Shown: positions 42,801 through 54,100 of the stretch, piece after piece | Position numbering within the stretch: the stretch's first letter is position 1 | Layout of the letters: the number at the start of each line of letters is the position of its first letter | Assembly (NCBI RefSeq): GCF_963855985.1 | Contig: NC_087110.1 | Span: forward strand, 8,981,001-9,045,000 | From: Ostrinia nubilalis | Taxonomy: Eukaryota; Arthropoda; Insecta; Lepidoptera; Crambidae | DNA: 64,000 nt | Direction of reading: 5' to 3' | Notes under the pieces: generated by a model | What the model saw: only the letters and a program-made list of their open reading frames with translations | What the model was told of the DNA's origin: nothing | Databases searched by the model: none | Program-made: the position numbers and the translations under genes

Positions 42801-45800
42801 AGAAAATGTGACATTGTATCATTGTATTATTGAATTTCGATAGAGTCAGTTGTAAATGTTTTAATATTTAATATGTAATAGATTTTGATATTGTTTTAAT
42901 AATAAAGTGTGTGTGAAGTATTGAAGTGGCGTTATTATGATTGAATAACCTCCCAGGAGTTGTGTAGAGAGGCACACTCCTCGAACAGGTTATGGGCCCA
43001 GCGTACGAACCCAGAGGGCTGTAAGAATTATCTCTTGAATAAGAAGAATGAAAGTTAAAGATCTATCCTGATTTTGTTTTGGAAAATTTTAAAATAACAA
43101 TATGTCGGAAGAAAATTTTAAATTATCAACGTTATCAAAAGGAGAAGACTATACAAACTGGAAGAAGAAATTGATATTGTTATTGACAGCAAAAGATATA
43201 GATTGTGTTTTGGAAGATAATGCTGAGAGCAAAAAGGATTTTAATAGAAAGGATGCAAAAGCAAGATACATTATAATAAGCTCATTATGTGATAAATTTG
43301 TTGTATATGCATTGAATTGCAATACAACAAAAGAAATTTTACAAAAATTTGACACATTATTTCTAGGACATGAAGATACACAGATTTGCCAACTTTTAGA
43401 ACAATTTTACAAATTCAAATTTTCAAATTCGGATTTGATGATTGACATAGCAGAAATTGAAAATCAAGCAATAAAATTAAGAAATTTGGGTTACAGCATA
43501 GACGAGAAACAAATCATGATTAAAATTTTATCAAGCTTACCAGAAAAATTTGCCTTTTTTAGAACTGCGTGGGAGTCAACCCAAACTTCGGAAAAATCAC
43601 TAATAAATCTACTATCAAGAATAAATCTAGAACTTACTATGCGAAAAGAAAATCAAAATCTAAATTTGGAAAAACCTGAAATGACGCCGTCTACGTCAGG
43701 AATAGAAACAAATGACAACGCATTTGTAGTCAAGAGTTGTTTTCAATGTGGCAAGAAAGGACACATTGCTAAGTATTGTCGGCAGAATATGAATGCAAAT
43801 CGTGGATGGAAAAATAATAACCTGCAATGCTTCAGATGTCTGAAGTTCGGACACAAACATACGGAGTGCAGTCAACAAACGAACTGTATGTACTGCAAGC
43901 ATAATTCTCATTACACGAAATTCTGTCTACAGCAACATCAGCATGTGAGTAATTTTATTCCTTTAAAAACAACTGTGGAGTTCATTCTGGATTCAGGAAC
44001 TAGTAGTCATATTGTTACGTCTGAAAACTATCTGAATGACAAAGAAGACATAAATTATAGAATTATGACTGCTGATGGAAACATACATATTAATCGGCTC
44101 GTTGTTGTATTTAGTGAACAAAACAAGATTAGATCTGTCGTTTCATGTTGGTTATTGTAGTAGACATCAGGAACATCCTAATTTGAATGATTTTGCAAAT
44201 ATTAAAAACATTTTTAGATATATTAAAAATACAGTTAGCAGTGGTATAAAATATGTTCGTGGTAGCGATCTAAGTTTAAAAGCATATTGTGATGCAGACT
44301 TTGCTGGTGATCCTGATACTAGGAAGAGCACGACTGGTTTTGTAGTGTTTTATGGTGGTGGTCCAATTCACTGGTGTTCTCGCAAACAGTCAGTAACTGC
44401 TTTGTCTAGTACTGAGGCTGAATATATATCTGCAGCCGAGTGTATAAAAGATCTGCTTTACATTCAGAGTCTGATTCATGAGTTGACAGGGGAGTTACCA
44501 AAAACACAATTGTTTGTTGATAATCAATCAGCAATAGTTTTGATTAAAAACGGAATCTTAAATAGGAGGAGCAAGCACATTGATGTGAAATACCATTTTA
44601 TTAAGGAGAAATTAGATAAAAATTTATTAGAAATTTATTACTGTCCTACTAAAGATAATTTGGCTGATATTTTAACTAAACCACTGGATAGAACAAAGTT
44701 TTTGAGACTTAGACAATGTATAGTGAGTGATACATAGTGGACATTTGTGATGTGACGAATTATGTAGGTTTATTAGAATTATTTAGAATATAAGGTTTTT
44801 GGGAGTTAACTTGAAATTTTAATTTTAAGTTAGTTATGTAAAGTGTTTAGGTTAATTAATTCAAAAGTATATTTGTTGTATGGTTGTATTGGGTAAGTTA
44901 GTTAAGTTGGGTTTTAAGGAGTAGATAGGTAGTTGTTATGATTATATAAAGATAAAATTCAGAGGGGATGTTAGGATATAGAATTTTATCATGAGATGAC
45001 ATGTTGCTGGCAGGTTTTATTTTAAAAGTAAACAGCAATAGAATAAAGTTTGAAAATATTGACAGGTGTAGAAAAGCGAGAAAATGTGACATTGTATCAT
45101 TGTATTATTGAATTTCGATAGAGTCAGTTGTAAATGTTTTAATATTTAATATGTAATAGATTTTGATATTGTTTTAATAATAAAGTGTGTGTGAAGTATT
45201 GAAGTGGCGTTATTATGATTGAATAACCTCCCAGGAGTTGTGTAGAGAGGCACACTCCTCGAACAATGACAACATGGCGTCTAATGTATTGTGTGAATGT
45301 ATGAACACCGATTCGCGAAAAATGTTTTGTATTGTCGTCACGCCGAGTCGCAGCCAAATAGTATAAAATAATAGAACAAGTTTTAGAAATACAACTCGGC
45401 ATTCCACTTTTATAATATGCCCACATATTGCACGTAAATAAACAACATGAATCGTAGGTTGTTTCCACCCTTGTCATCTGACACATGAAATAAACTCCTA
45501 TTGTATTATAGATATCGAAGCCGAATCGTATATAATAATAGAATGGGTTTTGGAGATCACTCGGGGTTCCACTTTTATAAAATACCTACATATTGCATAA
45601 AAATAACACGAATCATGAGTTTTCTTTTCACCATTTACATCTGACACGAGATAACAAACTCCTATCTCCATGACTACCGTCGTAGTCTATGCCAAAGACT
45701 ACAATATTTTAAGCAAGAAGTTTCAAACCTTAGCGGCTACGGTAACCCCTGGGCCACATACATCGTGATAACATTCGGTCGACACTGGAACGAAGTCCTG

Positions 45801-48800
45801 CGATTATGCAAAAAAGCATCGTATTCTAGTGCGGCTATATCACGTTCAACCGGGGTTTTAATTCGACTAAAGTCCTGACTAAAGACTGGAAGAAAATACG
45901 CCGCATTGTATGAGCACTTCGTGTTCGTTAAAGCGGCTTCAGATCTAGAGCCCACATAGTTTTCTTTCCAATAATATCTGCAAGTAGCGCTGCATGATCT
46001 TTACAACAAAAACGGCAATAGTTATTAAGGTGCCAAAATTATATGATTACTTTGGCACGGTATTATACACGTTCGAAGATTTGTCATTTTCATTCATTTC
46101 ATCATCATCATCATCATTTCAGCCACAGGACGTCCACTACTGAACATAGGCCTCCCCCAATGACTTCCACATCGCACGGTTGGTAGCGGCCTGCATCCAG
46201 CGCCTTCCCGCTACCTTTATCAGGTCGTCGGTCCACCTTGTGGTGGGTTGACATTGCAGAATATGACTTTTGATAGGTTCATCATAGAATTCGGCGGGGA
46301 TATCCTCACGGAGGAAGTTTGTAAAAGGGCGGAACAAGATCTTATAATAATGCAAGGCCGAAGCTGTAACGCGCGTGCTCCTACGTGTAATCCGGCGAGT
46401 ATGCAATAAATAGTAATGTCTGGTAAATAGTGGTAATACGTATCGTTCGTTCGTTCGTTTCAGCCGAAAAGACGTCCACTGCTGGACAAAGGCCTCCCCC
46501 AAGGATTTCCACGAAGACCGATCCTGCACCGCTCGCATACAGGCACCTCCCGCGACCTTCACCAGATCGTCGGTCCACCTAGTGGGAGGCCTGCCCACGC
46601 TACGTCTTTCGGCTCGTGGTCGCCACTCAAGAACTTTCCTGCCCCAGCGGCCATCAGCTCTACGAGCTATGTGCCCCGCCCCGTCTATGTCTATATGCGC
46701 TACGATTACAGGGTATCATTTTGCATAGTCGCAAGACTTCACTCCGCTGCTGTCAAATCAATGTCGCATAATGTTATCGCAATGTGTGTGGCCCTTGGCC
46801 AAATCACAGAAGCCTATGCGAAGAAAGAGCACTTGAATGACAATGAAAATCAGGGTTACCATTTTATAAGATCTCCTCACTATTGAGGGTAACAAAGTAA
46901 CATTAATAATCTAGCCATTAATTACATTTATTACCTATACGAGAAAGTAAAGCAACATGCGGTTTTATTTTAATTTGTAAAATATTTGTAACAGTTTGTT
47001 CCAAGTTTAGTTTTACAACAGTATTGCTGTTTCAGCTGTCACTGTGAAGCTTTGGGAAAATAAATAAATACAAAAAATATTAACATAAATATTTATTTAA
47101 GTTTTTATGTTCATTATCATAATATGCCAATTTAAGTTACACTGTGTGACAGTCTTTGACACTAAACAAACTCTTCAGCTTAATAATACCTACCTACAGG
47201 GCGTTTTTATAGTTACTCTTGCTGATGAAACAAGAAGGGTTGATTCTACTACTGAAATACAACTACTTTTCTTACAGGACCAATATCAAATTCTCAAAAA
47301 AATTCACATCCTCGTGATGGTGATAATTTCTATGGAGAGGTTTTTTTTTATATTCGGTCTCTTGGGATAAGTTATTCCATTTGAGCAGTAGAATTAATCC
47401 TTTTTATTTGATCACATATAAAAATAACACAAGTGTGTGTGTTTAGGAAAACTTCTTCTTTGGTATGGTATCACTACGGAGTTATAATGTCGGCAACTCT
47501 GTATCACTGACTTGTAACTTTCAAACAGTATGAATAATAAGGGCACCACATTGGTTTTCTTTCTGAAAAAAGGCTTTCACTTTTAGTACTAACCCTTTAG
47601 CACTATTTTATTGAAATAAAAATACAATAAACGCACAGAAGACTGAAATTGAGTCAACTGACGTGACATTTATAATTTGTTGACATTATGACAGTTTGAC
47701 AAGACTAGGGATTGAAAAAGTTTTAATTGAAAAAGTAAAATGACAATTTATTAAAACGATTCACAAGGATATAATCGATTAAAAATATTTATAAAATGTT
47801 CTGATACTTGCCTGTAGCGATTATCCAATCCTGGTTTCTACTGAAAAACTACTTCGTGGCAAGATTTTAATAAAATAATAAAATCTTTATCTTCTCTTTC
47901 ACAATCTATAAAAGTTCATTTGGTCTATTATTAATGTGCTATGAATGAGGGTTTTCGCGATTGAAAAATCCGCGAGATGGCAATACGTAGACGCGAGGTC
48001 CAAATGCTGCATGATTGGTGGATATCTGTCAATGTCATGTCAAAAATAACCAATCATGCAGCATTTGGACCTCACGTCTACGTATTGCCATCTGGCGGAT
48101 TTTTCAATCGCGAAAACCCTCATTGGCATAGATTATGAGAGACTGGCAACTATACTAGGTTGATATTATGTTTCTCACACTTCAACTGGCATTGGATTCA
48201 ACATCGGATTCTGACACTTTTACAGTTATGATACCATGAATATCAGTTTATGGTCCTAATTATTTTTATTTTATTTACGACCTTCGACCAGTTGGACACT
48301 TTAGATAGCTTCTTGTAATAGTGTCAATATCTTTTTAGCTTTTAACGCAAATCTAGTCTTCAAAGCAGTTTAATCGATTTATTTTATTTTCAAAATCGAT
48401 ATTTTATTGTCTATGATGGCCGCAGGAACATCACTATACATGGACTCCCAGCAATAAAGTACGGTAATGCCTCGTATAGATGAACTACACTGAACTGTCC
48501 TTTATTTGACACTGACAGGGGGGCCACCGTCAATAGCGGATCGCTAGTTCCGACTTTTGCCACGGTGGAAACCATATAGTTGCACGAAGATGGTGGCGCC
48601 CTGCTGTCAATGTCGTCGGTGGGACATTTCAGTGTAGTTTATCTATACAGATTTTATCGGCAAAAATTATGGAACTTGATAGGTTTTAGACCATGCCACG
48701 CACCAAAACGTCCGGAAGTTGTAATAGTATTATAGAATAAACGTTAAAAGACTTATTTATTTAATTTTTCAATGCTTAAGTGTCCATTAGAACGAAAGGG

Positions 48801-50559
48801 TGCTTAATGTATTAAAAAAAATAGAAAATAATTATGATGGGTTAATGTTTTTGGGCGGTTTTTTAGGCGGTTTCTGACAATGTCCTTTACCGTCATGTTG
48901 AATCCAGTTAAGCAAATGATAAGAGAGCTGGTGAGGAAATTGACCAGGGTCGACTTTGAGTAAATATCTTCGAGCAAGCCTGCAGAGCTGTAAACAATAG
49001 AATTGAGCTTACACTAAAGGCAAGACGATTTAATTGCATTGAGAGTAGCCCTAAGTTGATGGCATCAATAATGATGGGTGGCCCAAAACGAACGTAACAA
49101 ATAAACTAGTTCTTTTAAAACTGTAGATAGGAATTGATGATGTTTTGAGGTATTACAGTGTTTTCAGATGTCTAGTTACATGTATCTTCAAAAAATTAGC
49201 ATGTTAGGTACCTACAACATAATAAAAACTTTGGCTTAAATCATAGGCTACTTACTTAATTATATCCTGATGCCATTTAACCAGCTCATTAAACTTTTCC
49301 CGAAGCTGTGTGACTTCTATCCGCTTTGCGCTCCTGCTCTCTGCTATGACGTTAGTAACCTCATGACTCAAGATCTTAAACTGGATCATGACGTGCGTAC
49401 AACAGATGTAGAAAAGGCAGTCTACCCCAAGGATCTCTGTTACCACTACCCATGCTGGAAAAAAAGTTTTTTTATCATCATTCCAGTCAGAGGCCGTCCA
49501 CTGCTGTTTGCTCGATTGGCAGTGGCCTGCATCCAGCGCCTTCCTGCCACCTTTATGAGGCACACGCTGCATTTTCCGGTACGTGGCCTCCACTCTACTC
49601 ACAAAGTTTTTGTGGAAATTCATGGAAAAATCTATGAAATCAGGAAAATGGTATTATTACGTGGGCGAACTATCGGACAGTCCCCGGCTCTCTCGGGGTG
49701 GCGGCCGCATGTGTTCGGTGGTGTAGCGGGGTACGCGGGGGTGGTGGGGGCGGTAACAAGCGCCGTCTTGAAAGTTTTAGGAGAAGTTTTTTTTTACTAA
49801 TAAAATAATAGTTAAATTTTATTTATATTTTTCTTTTAATTATTTTCATGTGTATGTGTACTACCACCCCTGATATATGGGCGTTGTTTTACGAAACCAC
49901 ACTCTGTATTGGAAGCCGACCAAACTATCGGCCGACTAAAAGTCTGTTGTCTACGGGGACTCTGTAAAATAATAAACCATACCAGTCCAGATCTGATGAA
50001 TGTAGGCAAACGGCCAGATCCTCAAGTCGTAGCAGTCAAATGGGTATATGTCAATAATAGGCAGAAGGAGCTCCAGTTCCCCGTAAATAAAATACTTCAC
50101 TACGATCCAGACCAAAGGGCCGAAGTCGAACACAACCACTAGGACCCAATTGACCATCTTCATCGCAAACACCAGGTTGTACAGGAACTTGGACTCTTCC
50201 TTCACAAGTTTATGCGCGATTGGACCCACCAGCCTCTTTCTTTCCATCTCTCTAACGTTGCCTATGAGGCGAAAAAGGCTCTTCTCGTGGGCGACCACAA
50301 ACGCAGTTTTGAACTCTGACATCGTTCCCAAACTGAGACAAGGGGCTACATGGGTCAGTTCGACGAAGCTTGTCCCTTTGCTCACTCCTTCAAATATCCA
50401 GTTGATTTCGCCGATTATATCCGTGGCTATCCACAGAAAGTTTACCACATAAATGAAGCTCTGGCACCAAGTTCTCGGGCGTTCCTCGAGATTCATGCCA
50501 GCGTATCTGAATATGAATCTGATTTTCCGAAGAGATTTATCTATTGGTTGTTCCGCCAT
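39848..50559 (-). CDS. Odorant receptor OR-B (seven coding exons)
   Basis: Exons: 50559-49983, 49454-49256, 48987-48891, 41808-41707, 41090-41002, 40487-40421, 39907-39848 (1191 bases, 396 residues). Exon sizes equal those of OR-A except exon 4 (one codon shorter) and exon 7 (two codons shorter). Marks include RIWPFAYIHQIWT, SKSTLVNFLTSSLIICLTGF, AVYNSRWYL, KPCIVTAAGFAEVNLRAFMK and STSWSYFALLRTVYQDI. The first-exon start is MAEQPIDKSLRKIRFIFRY, nearly the same as in OR-A. Intron 3 is 7.1 kb because of transposons, including a copia element. Intron 5 has a GC donor as in OR-A. All exons are open, so it looks functional, though the long intron 3 could affect expression. Confidence 0.9.
39950..40369. 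mobile_element. Mariner-type MITE (ACAGGGTGTCCCAGAATGGG) in OR-B intron 6
   Basis: The ends are TACAGGGTGTCCCAGAATGG and CCATTCTGGGACATCCTGTA next to TA. The inner left arm (CTGCTAGGGGAGGTAGCTGT) is mirrored by ACAGTTTGATTC with GAGCTACCTCCCCTA. It makes up about 80% of the 513-bp intron 6, 43 bp from exon 7 and 51 bp from exon 6. Confidence 0.85.
40640..40945 (-). mobile_element. Two RTE-type LINE tails, one inserted beside the other
   Basis: Minus strand: MKLKLQWAGHIVQRSDGRWG and KVLERRPRTGKPSVG come from 40800-40660. A separate 3' terminal piece (GGAGGCCTATGTTCAGCAGT to ATGATGATGATGG) covers 40945-40799. In OR-B intron 5, same direction as the receptor. Confidence 0.75.
41150..41350 (+). 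repeat. Dispersed repeat (GCGGCCGCCCGCGACTTC family), complete
   Basis: It runs from CTAGCGGCCGCCCGCGACTT, through AGTGAGCACCTACGTTGTAA, to GACCTTTCGCTTTTATAGAT. This is the uninterrupted reference for 11408-11765. In OR-B intron 4. Confidence 0.7.
41444..41634. mobile_element. MITE (GAGTCCC...CGGCCGAT family)
   Basis: The ends are AGAGTCCCCGCAGAACTTTA and GCCTGCTGGGACTC, with inner GGGCGATAGTTTGATCGG and ATCGGCCGACAAAAAGTTTG. Fragments of the family are at 39385-39425 and 49905-49970. In OR-B intron 4. Confidence 0.6.
42096..42360 (-). mobile_element. RTE-type LINE 3' tail
   Basis: It contains TAGGCCTTCCCCAATAATTT, GCGGCCTGCATCACGCGCCT and CTGATACGTGGCCTCCATTC, corresponding on the minus strand to the KWEWAHN..DGQWG...-type tail. 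In OR-B intron 3. Confidence 0.7.
42691..42987 (+). repeat. Copia 5' LTR
   Basis: 297 bp, with AATAATAAAGTGTGTGTGAA (polyadenylation-like AATAAA) in its 3' third. Confidence 0.93.
43102..44160 (+). pseudogene. Copia gag and protease start (truncated polyprotein)
   Basis: Gag begins MSEENFKLSTLSKGEDYTNW, followed by the UBN2-like capsid region. There are three CCHC knuckles: CFQCGKKGHIAKYC, CFRCLKFGHKHTEC and the variant CMYCKHNSHYTKFC, which is CX2CX4HX4C like the others. The protease active site is FILDSGTSSHIV (DSG intact). The frame then crosses the deletion junction (about 44080-44095) and ends in a few out-of-frame residues. Confidence 0.88.
44090..44737 (+). pseudogene. Copia pol remnant: end of reverse transcriptase and RNase H
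   Basis: It starts near IGSLLYLVNKTRLDLSFHVG at the tail of the reverse transcriptase and continues with copia RNase H: YCDADFAGD (Asp), SSTEAEYI (Glu), LFVDNQSAI (Asp) and the C-terminal STKHI-type RRSKHIDVKYHF, ending in TAG at 44735-44737. It is in the +1 frame relative to gag because of the deletion. The ATG at 44075 lies at the junction and is not a native start. Confidence 0.88.
44969..45265 (+). repeat. Copia 3' LTR
   Basis: Same length as the 5' LTR, with no difference found by reading. Confidence 0.93.
45350..45665. repeat. Diverged tandem duplication (~170-bp units)
   Basis: Unit 1 (about 45355-45505) and unit 2 (about 45525-45665) share ATAATAGAA, GTTTT-GAGAT, TTCCACTTTTATAA, CACATATTGCA, ATCTGACAC and AACTCCTAT in the same order. 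Non-coding, in OR-B intron 3. Confidence 0.65.
46094..46690 (-). mobile_element. Two RTE-type LINE tails flanking ~200 bp of unknown sequence
   Basis: 46690-46445 encodes the best-preserved tail (GRPPTRWTDDLVKVAGG, DRSSWKSLGEAFVQQWTS). 46240-46094 encodes a second subfamily ([31 protein letters not shown]). The middle part (46240-46440) is open in the same minus-strand frame but unrelated to the LINE tails and unrecognised. The resulting 153-codon frame is a chimera and not a gene. Confidence 0.75.
46691..47943. other. OR-B intron 3, no further feature
   Basis: AT-rich sequence. Small frames at 47107 and elsewhere have no family character. Confidence 0.4.
47944..48124. mobile_element. Hairpin MITE (AATGAGGGTTTTCGCGATTG)
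   Basis: The arms of about 75 bp are nearly perfect inverses (AATGAGGGTTTTCGCGATTG to CAATCGCGAAAACCCTCATT; GTCCAAATGCTGCATGATTG to its inverse). The outer eight bases equal those of the MITE nested at 12786-13005, so they may belong to one superfamily. Confidence 0.85.
48474..48648. mobile_element. MITE (GTATAGATGAACTACACTGAA)
   Basis: The ends are GTATAGATGAACTACACTGA and TCAGTGTAGTTTATCTATAC. The interior is GC-rich, with GGCCACCGTCAATAGCGG and a loosely inverse GAAGATGGTGGCGCCC. In OR-B intron 3. Confidence 0.75.
49478..49600 (-). mobile_element. RTE-type LINE tail next to OR-B exon 2
   Basis: On the minus strand it has ...VEATYRKMQR.. and GGCAGGAAGGCGCTGGATGC, ending in ATGATG. The insertion ends about 24 bases upstream of the exon 2 acceptor. 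A GC-rich stretch (49660-49790, GGTACGCGGGGGTGGTGGGG) of unknown origin follows. Confidence 0.65.
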
Positions 50560-51101
50560 TTTTTCATGTGCAACACACCCGTGTCAAAGTTAAAGAATAT
50601 TTAAATAATCGAGTAAAGTTTCAAGTAATTATACCCTTTCATTATCGTAAATACAGGTAATGCGGAAAATAATGTGGCATATAATAATTATGTATTAACG
50701 TTAAATATTAAATTCGAACTATTATTATAATGACGGTCGGGTAACATGTTGGTTTTTATTTTATTTATTTTTTAAGAAATTCTTTTCAGTGTCAACTAAT
50801 GCTTTAAGTGCTATACACTTTGCCAAGTAATTGTTTTCTGTCGCAGACAAAATAAAGAAGAATTTCTAGAAAATTGGAAGCTGCTTTTTGATTTTTAATG
50901 GGAGGTAAATACTTTGGGCACCTTTATTCTCTCTTTTAGTATATTTTACCGAGCAAATTTGTGACTACAGGTTGATAAATACAATTATTTTGTTTTATTT
51001 AAGTTTCAAACTAATTAAATATTGGATAAACAAAGAAAATAAAAGACGAATTGTCTCATTATGTTTACTAGCAGTAGCACAAATATACAGAGGTTTTGGA
51101 C
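50560..51101 (-). other. OR-C/OR-B intergenic region (OR-B 5' flank)
   Basis: At 542 bp this spacer must hold the OR-C 3' end and OR-B promoter. Blocks TACCCTTTCATTATCGTAAA, TAACGTTAAAT and CGAACTATTATTATAATGA recur in order in the OR-A 5' flank (38883-39050). They may include conserved promoter elements. Confidence 0.55.
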
Positions 51102-54100
51102 TTAAGAACGTGTACTGTAGATAGTTTGGAGAAGTGCGAAATATGACCAAGCTGTGCTCAATATCTGAAACAAACGTTTTAAACCAATATGTATATCGAT
51201 TACAGTTTTAGTAAAGATTATATTTATTAGATATTAATTAATAAGAGTTAATGTACATGTTACGGTTAATGTGATAAATTGAAAATTATTAATAATAACC
51301 GGTTATTATGAATAATTACCGACAGTCGCGGTTAAAGTGATAAATTAATCACATTTACCAGTGATTATTTAATAATTCAACCTTAGTAGGTAACAAATTT
51401 AATAAAAGAGAGCAACATCTTGTGTACGTGCTCGTGTACAACCAAACTTTTGAACGTTTTGATATCATATATAAATATAATTTGGCATAATGAGTTTGGA
51501 ATGTTTCTTGCATAATATTACTTTTCTATGATGCCCATAACATATTTTTTTGATTTAAAGTGAAAAATAGGTTAGGGTGCGGCGGGGGTGGCCTTTGGGC
51601 CACCCCTAAGCCGCCTATTTAGTTTTATACACACTTAAATGACCTCATATTAATCACATTTACCAAATCATGCGGTAATTATTCATAATAACCGGCGATT
51701 ATTCATAATTTTCACATTTATCACTTTGACCGTAACATACACACGGCCACGCTGTTAACTATCCATTTACGTTTTTGCTCTCGCTCTTGTCAAATGGTGA
51801 TTCTTTGCGATAGAACGAGATGACATGACAGGCAATGGGTAGGTGACACTGTTGCCGATAGTACATTTATCTAAGTTAGGTAGTAAGTAAAACCTTACCT
51901 TCATGTAAGCTCTCAAGTTGACATCTGCGAATCCAGCTGCAGTCAGCTTGCACGGGTTTTGGGCTCTACAAATGTAAAGAGTTAAATAGAAAAATAGTAT
52001 GATAATAATAATTACCTACGTATTTTATATTAAATTACTTTTTTCCTTTTTGTATTCATGTTTCTCTTATAGAAAAACTTTTTCATTTTCGTACCGTATT
52101 AGCTTAATTATGTTACCTACGTTAATTATCTGAGCAATTTTCTTCAAAACTCCTAAATACCTACGTAAATACTAAAATGCTTTAAATTTATTTTAACAAG
52201 AGGTTTAGCAAAGATCAGTGACTGACTAAATAAAGTTAAAAAAAACGCACAACACGAGATTTCATGATAAGGAATATTTTTTCTCTACTTTTTCTCTCCC
52301 TAGGTTGTCTGGTCGAGACCACTCTATAAGAAAGTCTAAATTGAGTCTCTTGTGTATTTCTTTCTTTCTTGTCTTTATCTATAAATCTATTTTCACCTAG
52401 TTTGAACCAGAAGAACGTTTCGCCCCATCATCACGTCGTTGAGGTACCACCGGCTGTTGTACACGGCGTTGCTCACATCCATGCTCTGGAAGACAAACAT
52501 CATCCATCATCATCATCAGTCAGTCATCATAGATCGGGTGTTTTCTATGTATAATAAGTATGTATTTACAAAAAAAGTATTTAAGTATGTTTATATCCGT
52601 TGTCTTGTACGGCTTGTACCCATAGTACAAGCTTTGCTTGGTTTGGGACTAGAAGCGCAGTGTAAATGTCCAAGGATATTTATTTATTTATTATTAATTA
52701 TAGAGGCTAAAATAGGCTTTGATCAACTATATTGTAGTTATCTATGCAATTTGTGTATTTGTAAGCTGTTCGTTTTCCGAATTACAAAAATATAAAAATA
52801 AAATAAAGCACGTCAGGCTTTACATAATTCTTGTAAAATCATCCCTATTACAAGTAGATAAGATGCCCAAGTGTTGAAGCTTGAAGTGCCACCGTCTGGA
52901 CATCTTGCTCTCCATAAAGACGATACCCATGTAAGTTAAATGAAAAAGAAGCTTGCATGCATGTATGAAGAAGCTGACGGCAAGTACGTACTTACATACG
53001 TACGTAACTGGAGCAATGTGCATACGCTTCCAAGGAATTTGCATTCTAAATTTTTTGCTCCTCTAATGTGCAATCTACTTACAGAACTCATCAGGATATC
53101 ACCAAAGAAGCATAGAAAGAACACTTGCAGCAAGCTCATGAAGAGGAAAATGATGAACGTCATCACAAACGCCTTGTCATCTATGGTCTGAAAGAAAATA
53201 ACATTGAAAATCAGTCTGAGGGTTTTATTAAATTAATGATGTAAATGATATTATTTACCGTAACATTAAAGCCAGTGAGACAAATGACCAAGGAACTGGT
53301 GCAGAAGTTGAGGAGAGTGGATTTGGAGTATACTCCTTCCAGCATGTTTGCGGATCTAAAAAATATATAATATTTAAATATCTCAGTGGGTATACTACTT
53401 ATTCAGTCTTATAAACATAGAAATAGAGAAGTTTTGGATTTTATAAGCATTTGTAAGTTTTGGATGTCCAATAAAGAATAGTAACATCTATGAACAACTA
53501 TCACCTTATAATTTCCTGGTGCCATTTAATCAACTCCTGGAATTTGGTCCGAATAGCAGCCTGGTCGATGGAATCCACCGCAGAGACGCTTCTGCTGGGA
53601 ACGATCTCTTGGAACTGGTGCTGCAAGAGCTTGAACTGGATCTTGATGTGGGTACAGCAGGCGAAGAAGAAGTAGTCAGTGGCGCAGATTTCCAGGAGAA
53701 CGATACATTCTGGATTAGAACAGTCAACATGCTGATAGATCATTGCTAGTAGAGACAAAAAACTTCATCATCATCAACAGCCCTTTACAGTGCACTGCTG
53801 AACTATGAGCCTCCTCCGCTATAGTGGAGGGTTTTGGCATAATGCCCACGCTTGGCAGGCGGTTGGAGATCGCAGTTTAAAAGATTGATGTTTTTCAGAG
53901 AGCGCTGCTGCCCGTTCTCTGTTTGATGAATGATGAAGAATAACTCATGTATTTTTGTAAATATACTTGGTATAGACTTACCTGACCAAATCTGGTGGAT
54001 ATACGCAAAAGGCCAATACCGGAGATCAAACGAATCGAATGGATACACATCCAAAAACGGCAGCATAAGTTCTAACTGCCCCGTAGTAAAATACTTAACT

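Larger units (their letters stand above)
42691..45265 (+). mobile_element. Young, internally deleted Ty1/copia retrotransposon
   Basis: Two 297-bp LTRs (42691-42987 and 44969-45265) begin TGTTAGGATATAG and end CCTCGAACA. They appear identical by eye. The 5-bp target duplication ATGAC lies at 42686-42690 and 45266-45270. The primer binding site GGTTATGGGCCCAGC follows the first LTR (initiator-Met tRNA type, as in copia), and a purine tract AGAGGGGA precedes the second. The interior keeps gag, the start of protease, and the RNase H end of pol. Integrase and nearly all of reverse transcriptase are missing. It lies in OR-B intron 3, antisense to the gene, and can only move with help from an intact relative. 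Confidence 0.95.

Noticed and set aside
44075..44100. Native start of a separate copia protein at 44075
   Set aside because: The ATG lies upstream of or at the deletion junction. The downstream frame is the internal end of a polyprotein.
46137..46598. 153-codon minus-strand protein
   Set aside because: It is a chimera of two LINE tails and an unrelated insert.
49270..49800. 176-codon plus-strand frame
   Set aside because: Antisense to OR-B exon 2 and extending into repeat and GC-rich intron sequence; it has no family character.
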